Shown here: one piece after another, positions 13,501-25,500 of the stretch
Layout: the number at the start of each line of letters is the position of its first letter
Position numbering within the stretch: the first letter of the stretch is position 1
Assembly: GCA_009760885.1 (NCBI GenBank)
Contig: CM019718.1
Location: 29,829,030-29,893,029, forward strand
Reading direction: 5' to 3'
From: Achatina immaculata
Taxonomy: Eukaryota; Mollusca; Gastropoda; Stylommatophora; Achatinidae
Length of the DNA: 64,000 nt
Notes under the pieces: generated by a model
The model's input: only the letters and a program-made list of their open reading frames with translations
What the model was told of the DNA's origin: nothing
Database searches by the model: none
Position numbers and translations under genes: made by a program

Positions 13501-16500
13501 TTATATAAAATTAAACACACTTTATAAACATTAACGGAAAATAAATACTGATATGAACTGTTTTTCTTCCTATCCTATTTGCAGTGAGACTTAATCTGAA
13601 CAAAATGCTCACATTCTGGGTCAGAGTCAGAACTGGCTGATTTTTCTCTGTGAGAGCAGTCTGCTGATGTGATTATCCTCCATGTGATTTCATTGGTTAA
13701 TTTTTCTCTGTGAGAGCAGTCTGCTGATGTGATTATCCTCCATGTGATTTCATTGGTTAATTTTTCTCTGTGAGAGCAGTCTGCTGATGTGATTATCCTC
13801 CATGTGATTTCATTGGTTAATTTTTCTCTGTGAGAGCAGTCTGCTGATGTGATTATCCTCCATGTGATTTCATTGGTTAATTTTTCTCTGTGAAAACAGT
13901 CTGCTGATGTGATTATCCTCCATGTGATTTCATTGGTTAATTTTTCTCTGTGAGAGCAGTCTGCTGATGTGATTATCCTCCATGTGATTTCATTGGTTAA
14001 TTTTTCTCTGTGAGAGCAGTCTGCTGATGTGATTATCCTCCATGTGATTTCATTGGTAAAAATCAAGTTTTTGATAATATAAACCAGTTATGGTAACTGA
14101 TGACCGCCAAAAGTTTAGGGTTTCTAGTTTTTAATCAGTAATTAACCAGTAATTGCAATTACTGGGTGTATGTACTTATTAATTATGTGTTCTACAAGGC
14201 GTTCCATAAGTAACTGTGCACTAACTCAGTATCGATTCCAGTATCATAGTGATATCATAATGTCTGTGGTATCTAGCCACATCTACCTGCTGCAGTCATT
14301 AAGATATCACTACGATACCAGAATCAATACTGGGTTAGTGCACAATTATTATCTGAATGCGTTGTACATCTCTTTGTTTAAAATCATTAGTAATGTTGTG
14401 TCATATAGTAACACATATGTTTTACAATGCTGTGTGTAGATCATTGTTACTGATGTGTTCCACAGCTTCATGTTTAGGCCCTTATTTCAGATGTATTCTA
14501 TAGCGCCGTACATAATAATGATTACACTCCACTACATGTAAATAATATCACTCTAGCAGTCAGGGTTGTGAAGTTGGCGTGTCAGCCTCTGGCTTCTGTT
14601 TTTCAACTCTCCAGCTCTTACGTCTCTACCAGTTCTGACACCTCAGACTTGCTTCAGGTGCCACAGCCCTGCCTGTAACCCACCCGTTTGGGGAAAAAAA
14701 AAGATTAGATGTGCTGTAGATTTTAATTTATTTACAGTTACGTTTTCTATTTTGAGTTGCCAGCTCCAGAGAAGCAGTTTCTAGATGTGCTCTAGATGTT
14801 GTTTCTTTGTCTGGGCAGAGCAGCACAGGAAAGCCTGTCTTCTAAAGCTCCCGTAGAATGGTTGGGAAGCTCCCACCTAGCCACCTGTCAGTTCTGGTGA
14901 TTTCATCAACTTGTTGCTGTGGCTTCTAGCTCACATCCACCACTACCATCAACCCGCTGCCACATCAGAACTACTTTTTTCTCACCGTACTGTGTAGTGA
15001 TTGTAACATGTGCTGTATGGATTCAGTAGCTGCATGTCCAGTTTATTTTTTTACAGGTAACAAAAGCATGTCCAAATGACAAAGATGCCCGGGTGAAATT
15101 TGAAGAATGCAACAAAATATGTAAAAGACTTGCATTTGAAAAAGCAATAGCTTCAGATGATGGGAAATGTGTAGCAGACACCATTGATATTACCAGCCTA
15201 GGTTTGTGTCGTTTCCATTTTTCATCTTTCTGTATACTTAAACTAAGTTTGTAGTCAGAGAGAGTTGTATTCCTTATGAGACTTTAGTAGATAGTTAAAT
15301 TCAGAACAGAATATCAGTGAGACAGTTGTGCAGTTTGGCTTCTCTTTTGAAGGTAGTACTTCAGTCAGTTTTAGTGTATAAATCTTGGCACCTGACAGAC
15401 TTATGATAGGATATTACCTCTGAAAATGGGAGTAAACTACACACTGATGTTTGTGCAGTAAGTGATAAACAGGTGTAAAGATAAACATAGCCATATCATG
15501 CAGTAGAGGCACCAATGGGATGTCATAATTGTCCATCACTGCCATAAAAGTTTAGGCCACGGATAAAGTCTCCAGGCATATGGTTCTTGGATTTGTTCTT
15601 CTCTCAATGTGTATCCATCATCTCTGAGCACTTTCATAATTTTCCTTCTCCAAGTAGTTCATAGCCTTCCTTGGTTTCCCTTTCCCTGGAGGTTCCATGT
15701 CAGTGCCTGCCTTGTCATGCCAGTCGCTGGTTTCCTCAGTGCGTGGCCAATGCACCTCTATTTTCTAGACATGATTTGTAGTTTCATAGACTCTTTTTCT
15801 GCTCTTTCCCAGACCCGCTCGTTCCTGGTCTTGTCCTGCCATTTTAATGTTTAGAATCCTTTTAAGGCAGCAGTTCATGAATGTTTGTATCCTCCGTTGT
15901 ATTGTCTTTGTCATCACCCATGTCTCCCAGCCATATAACAGGACAGTCTTTACCCGTATTAAAGAGCCTGAATTTGGTTTATTCCAGTAGGTCTGGAAAA
16001 AATTGGCCTGATTGTGAAATTAAACCAGGTACCTTCTGATCAGCAGACGACGGCACAAACAACTTAACCAGCACAGCACCATTAAGTTGGATAAATGCAG
16101 TTCTGGCCTTGGTTATTCTAGACTTAACATCCTTTTGCATTTCCCTGTGTTTATCAACTGTGCTGTCTGAATATGTGAAATAAGAGGATATAGTGTCCAT
16201 ATTTTCCTCGACCTATCAGCATGCTAGAGGACACCACACCAGACTGATTTTGTTTTTCCAACGCCAAGAGAAACCAGATACTCATTTCCGCAGCTGCGGG
16301 CTGCCTAGGTCAAACCACCAACCATGTCTTGGAGAAGCAGGCTTTCTAACCACATTGTTGCTGTTGGACATGTTCTCATTATTCTTCCTTACAATTTGTC
16401 TTCTCACTTTTTGATGATAATAAAGAAATATCCATGAGTGTCTGTCCAGTCTTTTCTCCTAACTTGTCAACTGCTTGAAGGAGATCAAGCTTCATTATCT

Positions 16501-19500
16501 GCTCACATCTGTTATAAAAGACAAATAACAAAAAATCCATACAAAAGAGACAGATTATACTTAATCATATTATAGTGCTCAATTTTAAAACTCTTTTTTT
16601 TAAGAATTGCAGTTGCATCACAGAAAATAGCACAAATGAAGACAATGTAGCAAGGTACCAACAAGAAAGTTATGTTTACTGAGAACTTACATATTCCCAG
16701 TGGCAACATATGGATGTGAAACATGGACACTTAACAAATCATTAGAAAAGAGAATAACAGCATTTGAAATGAAATGCCACAGAAGGCCACTTAGAATACC
16801 ATGAATGAAAATCAAATAAGGAGATACAGTGGGATTAAGTGTGGCAGAAAACTGGCTTGTTAACGCCATTATATTAGAAAGCTGAGATACTTCGGCCACA
16901 TCAAGAGACACAACAGCTTGGAGAGGTTGATAGTAGAAGGCATAGTGCCTGGCCACATCAAGAGACACAACAGCTTGGAGAGGTTGATAGTAGAAGGCAT
17001 AGTGCCTGGCCACATCAAGAGACACAACAGCTTGGAGAGGTTGATAGTAGAAGGCATAGTGCCAAGCAAAAGAGAAAAGAGACAACCTTGCCATAGATGG
17101 ACTTGGGACATCACAGAAATACGCCAGTCAGCTTGCACAAGACTGTATTGCTGTGAGAGGGACAGCATTCTGGAAATGACATGTCACATGAGTGAATGAA
17201 TGACAGCAGGGTTCTCAACCTTTCTTACCCAGTGCACTGTTTTCACAGTGTGTCAGAATGTTATTCTGCCATATCCATCTTTTCCTAGTTTGTCTTTATA
17301 ATCTGTGTCCCATAGCGTTTCCATGTGCTGTAGGGATGTGAAGTGTTAGTGCCTTCACCTTTCAAGGCTACTACAGCATCTAAGTTAGGCAAGCCAAAAC
17401 CTGTCCTTGCTGGCTTTCTTTTCCTAGGAAAGCTCCAGATACTCATTTCCGCAGCTGCGGGCTGCCTAGGTCAAACCACCAACCATGTCTTGGAGAAGCA
17501 GGCTTTCTAACCACATTGTTGCTGTTGGACATGTTCTCATTATTCTTCCTTACAATTTGTCTTCTCACTTTTTGATGATAATAAAGAAATATCCATGAGT
17601 GTCTGTCCAGTCTTTTCTCCTAACTTGTCAACTGCTTGAAGGAGATCAAGCTTCATTATCTGCTCACATCTGTTATAAAAGACAAATAACAAAAAATCCA
17701 TACAAAAGAGACAGATTATACTTAATCATATTATAGTGCTCAATTTTAAAACTCTTTTTTTTAAGAATTGCAGTTGCATCACAGAAAATAGCACAAATGA
17801 AGACAATGTAGCAAGGTACCAACAAGAAAGTTATGTTTACTGAGAACTTACATATTCCCAGTGGCAACATATGGATGTGAAACATGGACACTTAACAAAT
17901 CATTAGAAAAGAGAATAACAGCATTTGAAATGAAATGCCACAGAAGGCCACTTAGAATACCATGAATGAAAATCAAATAAGGAGATACAGTGGGATTAAG
18001 TGTGGCAGAAAACTGGCTTGTTAACGCCATTATATTAGAAAGCTGAGATACTTCGGCCACATCAAGAGACACAACAGCTTGGAGAGGTTGATAGTAGAAG
18101 GCATAGTGCCTGGCCACATCAAGAGACACAACAGCTTGGAGAGGTTGATAGTAGAAGGCATAGTGCCTGGCCACATCAAGAGACACAACAGCTTGGAGAG
18201 GTTGATAGTAGAAGGCATAGTGCCAAGCAAAAGAGAAAAGAGACAACCTTGCCATAGATGGACTTGGGACATCACAGAAATACGCCAGTCAGCTTGCACA
18301 AGACTGTATTGCTGTGAGAGGGACAGCATTCTGGAAATGACATGTCACATGAGTGAATGAATGACAGCAGGGTTCTCAACCTTTCTTACCCAGTGCACTG
18401 TTTTCACAGTGTGTCAGAATGTTATTCTGCCATATCCATCTTTTCCTAGTTTGTCTTTATAATCTGTGTCCCATAGCGTTTCCATGTGCTGTAGGGATGT
18501 GAAGTGTTAGTGCCTTCACCTTTCAAGGCTACTACAGCATCTAAGTTAGGCAAGCCAAAACCTGTCCTTGCTGGCTTTCTTTTCCTAGGAAAGCTCCAGG
18601 TACTCATTTTTTTAGGGTGAATGACCCCTAAGGCTGGTTGGTCTGAAGAAATTTTGCCCGAGTGTGGAATTTAACCAGAGACCTGACTGGCAAGCAAGAG
18701 CTCTAACCACTACACCACTGCATGGACTTGGCATTGTCTTTATAGAAAGATCAATATTCCAACAGTTTGAGCCCATCAGTCTGTGGTCCCAGTTCCTCAC
18801 TATAGCATTAGTTTTGTTTTCTTGGTAGTGTTCATCTCATCACCTTTATAATTTGTTTCTGTAACTTTCAGTAATTGATCCAAGCTATGATGGGCCACAT
18901 TTACAAGACGGTGATGTGACTGTGGAGTTTGTTGATAATCTCATGGAGGCTTACAAGGGGCAGAAGAAGCTCCCAAAGAAATATGTATGCCAGGTACTGA
19001 GCTCTGTTTATTGTATGTGTCTGTGGATTGATAAATTGTGTTCCTTCTGTATTATGTGTCTGTGGATTGATAAATTGTGTTCCTTCTGTATTATGTGTCT
19101 GTGGATTGATAAATTGTGTTCCTTCTGTATTATGTGTCTGTGGATTGATAAATTGTGTTCCTTCTGTATTATGTGTCTGGATTGATAAATTGTGTTCCTT
19201 CTGTATTATGTGTCTGTGGATTGATAAATTGTGTTCCTTCTGTATTATGTGTCTGTGGATTGATAAATTGCGTTCCTCCTGTATTATGTGTCTGTGGTCT
19301 CATGTGGATTGATAAATTGTGTTCCTCCTGTATTATGTGTCTGTGGTCTTATGTGGATTGATAAATTGCGTTCCTCCTGTCTTATGTGTCTGTGGTCTTA
19401 TGTGGATTGATAAATTGCGTTCCTCCTGTCTTATGTGTCTGTGGTCTTATGTGGATTGATAAATTGCGTTCCTCCTGTCTTATGTGTCTGTGGTCTCATG

Positions 19501-22500
19501 TGGATTGATAAATTGTGTTCCTCCTGTCTTATGTGTCTGTGGTCTTATGTGGATTGATAAATTGTGTTCTTCCTGTCTTATGTGTCTGTGGTCTCATGTG
19601 GATTGATAAATTTTGTTCGTCCTGTCTTATGTGTCTGTGGTCTCATGTGGATTGATAAATTGTGTTCGTCCTGTCTTATGTGTCTGTGGTCTCATGTGGA
19701 TTGATAAATTGTGTTCCTCCTGTCTTATGTGTCTGGTCTTATGTGGATTGATAAATTGCGTTCCTCCTGTCTTATGTGTCTGTGGTCTCATGTGGATTGA
19801 TAAATTGTGTTCCTCCTGTCTTATGTGTCTGTGGTCTCATGTGGATTGATAAATTGTGTTCCTCCTGTCTTATGTGTCTGTGGTCTTATGTGGATTGATA
19901 AATTGCGTTCCTCCTGTCTTATGTGTCTGTGGTCTTATGTGGATTGATAAATTGTGTTCCTCCTGTCTTATGTGTCTGTGGTCTCATGTGGATTGATAAA
20001 TTTTGTTCGTCCTGTCTTATGTGTCTGTGGTCTCATGTGGATTGATAAATTGTGTTCCTCCTGTCTTATGTGTCTGTGGTCTCATGTGGATTGATAAATT
20101 GTGTTCCTCCTGTCTTATGTGTCTGTGGTCTTGTGTGGATTGATAAATTATGTTCCTTCTGTATTATGTGTCTGTGGTCTTATGTGGATTGATAAATTGC
20201 GTTCCTCCTGTCTTATGTGTCTGTGGTCTCATGTGGATTGATAAATTGTTTTCCTCCTGTCTTATGTGTCTGTGGTCTCATGTGGATTGATAAATTGTGT
20301 TCCTCCTGTATTATGTGCCTGTGGTCTCATGTGGATTGATAAATTGTGTTCCTCTTGTTTTGTGTGTGTAGTCTTGTGTGGATTGATAAACGGGTTTGCT
20401 GGAAATGGCTTTGAAAAGGTCAGCTTAGGAAATAGATGTCTGACCTTTTCCTGTTCCTTTGTCTTCTTCAGTGTTAAAGTTCTAGGTCATGCTACATCCA
20501 GAGCCCTGTTACAGGGTTGAAGTTCAAGGTTGTGTCCGGGTAGTGTGATCACCCCCACAGCTTCAGCTTTGGGGCTGCACCTTGTGGCCAGGTTTTATTA
20601 GGTCTGAATTTGACGAACATTCATTGGTGTACATGTGAGTCCATATTTTGTCAAAACTTTGCCTTACAATCACATCTTTGACATGTTCGCTTCTTCCAGA
20701 TATTGATACAGGCCAAGAAAATCTTCAGTCAGCAAGAGTCTCTTGTGTACATTGATGTTCCAGATGTAAGTAAACTCCAGCTGTCATATTACATTTTTTT
20801 AACGTAATCATATCACATTTTCTTTCACATTAACTCTTCCCGTGCGTTAGGAAGAAACACGGATGTGTCGTGGAGTGCGGGAGTAAAAACGCGGGTCTTG
20901 GTCAGTAAGGGGGTCTAGTTGTAAAATGGAATGGAAAACAGTATTTCCATGTACTTCCGTGTACTTATTATGTTTCAAAATATAACTAAATGAATGAAAA
21001 TTTCATAAATGCAGAGTTTTTTAGGAAAAAAGAAGTAATGTGATGTTTTTAGACACTGATTGTGGCCAGATCACCATCGGCTAGGTCTAGATCTGCACTA
21101 CTTACCATCTGAGATGTGTAGATCTACTTGTCGATCTCGTATTATGATTCTGTGTTGCATTCTCTCTGAATGAATGTCTGAACTAACCTAACTACTCCTA
21201 ACTACTTCTCCAGTCATCTAAATATGTCTAGATCTACTTAGAAAACATTCAAGAGCAGCGGGGTGGCCATAGGCTATGTCCACACCCCTATCTACATCGT
21301 CAAAAATTGAAAAATTTCCATGCTTCTCGTCCTTTTTCTCACTTGGCATCACTTGTAACTAGGCACTCTTTCGCCATTTTGAAAGTGTCACCGGAATCGC
21401 GGACGAAATATGTACAATCTAAATGTTACACCGCTTGTTTTAATGAAACAAACAGTTGTCACTATAATGACCATACGGTAGATTCGGGATACCGGAAGTG
21501 TCACTATAATGACCAAATACACTGAAAGAGTTAATCATATACATTACTTCCATAATGATATTTTATATTTAATCCTGTTACATTTAATTTAGCATTTTAT
21601 CACATTACAAGGATTTTAATTTTGTTTTGTTTTATTTACTTATTTATTTATTTATTTTTTTAAACTGAACTAGAGGAGACTTACTGTCATGTTTGCTGAA
21701 GTTTGTAAAACGTTAAACTGTGAGTAATTCTTGTTCTAAAGTGAATGTAATACTTGTTTCAAACTGAATGTAATACTTTATTCCAGAAATCCAAGTTTAC
21801 AATTTGTGGAGACATTCATGGGCAGTTTTATGACCTGCTGAATATCTTCAAGATGAATGGCAAACCATCAGAAGAAAACCCATATGTATCCTTTGTTACA
21901 GCCATATGTGCATGCTTCATTCACTGGCTTCTTGTTAATCCCTTCACAATCATAATTTGGGAAGACGAGAGCATTGAGAAAATGTTGGAATATGGTTTAT
22001 GGTCTGAGTCATTATCACTGCACTCATGTCCAGGGGTGCTCAGATCCCCCCCCCCCAAAAAAAAACAAACAAACTATATCCATCAGCATCCTGTGGCTGA
22101 TAGTGCCCGTCCTGTGTTTGCTGACAAGTCCTCTTGTACGTCCAATATGGCTCTCATTCCTGGCCATGCCAATCTGTGCTCTCAGCTCTCTCAGTGTAAG
22201 CAGTGACGTGAATTTCCTGCTCTTGAATATTGGGATAACTTGGAAAAAAACAAGAACATTGAGAATAATATTAGGATAACTTGGGAAGACAAGAACATTG
22301 AGAATAATATTGAGGTAACTTGGAAAAACAAGAACACTGAGAACAATATTAGGATAACTTGGGAATACAAGAACATTGAAAAAAATGTTGAAGTAACTTG
22401 GAAAAACAAGAACGTTGAGAATAATATTAGGATAACGTGGGAAGACAAGAACATTGAAAAAAAATTGAAGTAACTTGGAAAAACAAGAACATTGAGAACA

Positions 22501-25500
22501 ATATTGTGATAACTTGGGAAGACAACAACATTTAGAAGAATATTGTGATAACTTGGAAAGACAAGAACATTTAGAAGAACATTGTGATAACTTGGGAAGA
22601 CAAGAACATTGAGAAGAATATTGTGATAAATCGGAAAGACAAGAACATTTAGAAGAACATTGTGATAACTTGGGAAGACAAGAACATTGAGAAGAATATT
22701 GTGATAACTTGGGAAGAATAATGGGTCAGCTTTCAGAAGTTTTGCAGGCTTGTATCATTTTAGTTTTCACCGATTTTGACAAATATTTCTCTAAACTGTA
22801 AATATCAGCTGTTCAATGGAGACTTTGTTGATAGAGGTTCCTTCTCGGTTGAATGCATCATGACCTTACTTAGCTACAAGCTCCTCTACCCAAAGCATTT
22901 CTACATGGCAAGAGGTAAGTGTATGTTGTCCCTTTTTTTCCTGTCCTCTGTGATTTCTGGTTTAGTCCCATAAGTTTGAGACATAGAGTGTATGCAGTAA
23001 GACAGCATTTCATTTTTGAGAGTCGGCTTCTCTAATACAAGCCATGAGCCAGTGATGATACAACATAAACATGCTTTGTTGTTATTGTTGCTACATACTA
23101 CCAGTCAGATATCACAAGAATTCTCAGCAAAATGAAGCTCAATAGCTTCTGCAGGAGGCTAACATCTCCTTCCAAAACTGTTATCTAAGATTAGAGGCAT
23201 TACTAGTCCAAAAATATTGTTTAAAAATTGTTGAGAGGGAATAGAACAGTGCTCCTCAACATTCCAAGTTCCAGCTCTCCCTTCTCTATCCAGGCTGCCC
23301 TCGAGTCCTCTAAATATTAAATCATCGTTTGGAAAGATTTTTCATCATTATGCATTTTCTTCCATGACAAAAAATCCACCTGAGGTACTTGGAAATTCCT
23401 AGCTAGGAAACCACCTGCCTGCAAGTTGAGAATCACTGGATTAGGGAGTTCTGTGTTTGAACTGTTTGCCTATAATTATAGTCTTATGGTTTCTCCATTG
23501 CTGTATGTTCCCTTTACTCTGATTTTACAGGGAATCATGAAAGCTTAACCATGAATCAAATGTATGGATTCGAAGGAGAAGTCAAATCAAAGTATCCTTT
23601 TTATATACTTCTAATAGAAAAATATATGTTTCTTATGTTTTACTTGTATAATTTGGTTGTCCATATTACATGACACAGTCTTTTTCTGTTTTCATTTGAG
23701 ATGACAGGTGTGTTGAGGTGACAGGTGTGTTGAGTTGACAGGTGTGTTGAGATGACAAGTGTGTTGACATTGCAGCAGAAAGATTTGAACTGTGACTTTG
23801 TTTGGACTCAGGAATTCATCTTGAACTTTATGGGAGACAGAAAAGAGATTTGTTTATACCCAGACTCACCACCAGAAAAATGATCCTTCCTGCCAGCTCC
23901 TGCGCTTTTTGTGTGGCACGGACGGGAACGTCCGCGTTTTTTTTCTGCGGCATGGGAAAGCGCAGGTCTTGATATATATAGGGGGTATAATGAATGTACA
24001 AAGTATTTCCACTTTAAAAGTATACATAATATGCATGAAAATAGTTGTAAATGTAAGAAGATTTCATAAATGAAGAGTTTTTTAGGAAAAAATAAGTAGT
24101 GCGATGATTTTAGCTGATAATTGTGTAGTACTAAACATCGGCGATGCCTAGATGTACAGTGTTTACCATCGGCGATTTCCAGATCTACTTAAATTTTCAC
24201 CCAATCTCGTCGTGTGGTGGCATTCTCACTAAAATAATATCTGAAATAACCATCTAACTACTTCTCCAGTCCATTTAATAGGTCTAAATGTACTTTAGGT
24301 ATATTCAGGAACAGTGAACAGTTGGGTCATAGGACATCTTCTTCTTCGTTCGCTTCTACCACCAAGACCGCACTGTGATCCTACTGAATTTGCGCCTGTG
24401 GTCCTCGTTAGGTCCCGTGGTCTCCTGTGTGGATCTCCTAAAGGACTACATGAGATCCCCAAGAGGACCACAAGAGGTTCAGAGTATCGCAGGGCTTTGG
24501 CCTATATTCTTGGTGGGTCTCTGAAGCGGATTGCGTGACACAGTGGTTTTCATTGCACCAGTTTAGTCTAGAGTTGGACCTTCTCACCGGAAAACCTCGA
24601 CATGTTTTGAGATACCAGTGTATCACCGCCGAGTGAGAGGTGGTTGCCATCCAGTCCGGAGTTGGACTTTCTCACCGGAAAACCTCAGCGTGATTAGGAT
24701 ACGCAAACATCCCCGCCGGGCGAGAGGTGGTTGCCTATCTAGACTGCCCTGGTCCAGTGTCTCCGACTTCAGCATTTTGTGGTCATGGCCGCTACCTTTC
24801 CTAGTTGTGACCAGGATGGAGCTTTTGTCCAGGAGGACGAATCCTCGCCACTAGTGACTTCCACCCCTGGGTTGAGCCGGTTTAGGCATATTAACCCAGT
24901 ATGGGCATGTTTGGGACGTGACCGACCTCTAGAGCAGAGGTACTGTGACATGCGTAGCCTTCAAGATTCACCCCTGGTGTGAGCCGGTTTAGGCATAATT
25001 CACCAGTATGGGTGTATATCAGGCGTGACCGACCTCTAGAGTGGAGGTGGCATGACATGTCTAGCCATCAAGTTCCACCCCTGGTGTGTGCCGGTTTAGG
25101 CAGATTTCACCAGTGTAGGTGTATTTCGGATGTGGCTGACCTCTAGAGCAGAGGCGCCGTGGTATGTGTAGCTCTCGCAGCGATACTACTGGACATACCG
25201 ATTAAATTTCACTTTATCCATTCCTACACCTTTTCACGTCGGCGCTGCACAGCAACCTTTATTTCTTTTCTGCATTTTCTTCCTTGACCGGGAGGAGCTT
25301 CACTCCACGCGCGGCATTCGAAGAGTCTCACCAGCAGTGTCTTAACCTCTGGGACAAGCCGGTTCATGCTTTTCACCCGATATGACTGCACTCAGGACAT
25401 GGCCGACCTCCAGACCAGAGGTGACATGATTTGACTGTTTGCTTCGCTTTATCATTTCTACCACCTTTTCCGCAGTGGTGCTGCGCGGCAACCCCATTTG

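Larger units (their letters stand above)
16274..18595. repeat. Perfect 1161-bp tandem duplication
   Basis: 16274-17434 is repeated as 17435-18595, with no difference seen on inspection. The unit contains a LINE C-terminal fragment with a 57-bp internal triplication. It lies wholly in PPP5C intron 4. It may be a very recent duplication or an assembly artefact. Confidence 0.95.

Noticed and set aside
18602..18724. tRNA gene on the minus strand
   Set aside because: Box A and B are recognisable but box B is degenerate, the cloverleaf cannot be completed, and a non-tRNA tail follows. It is a SINE.
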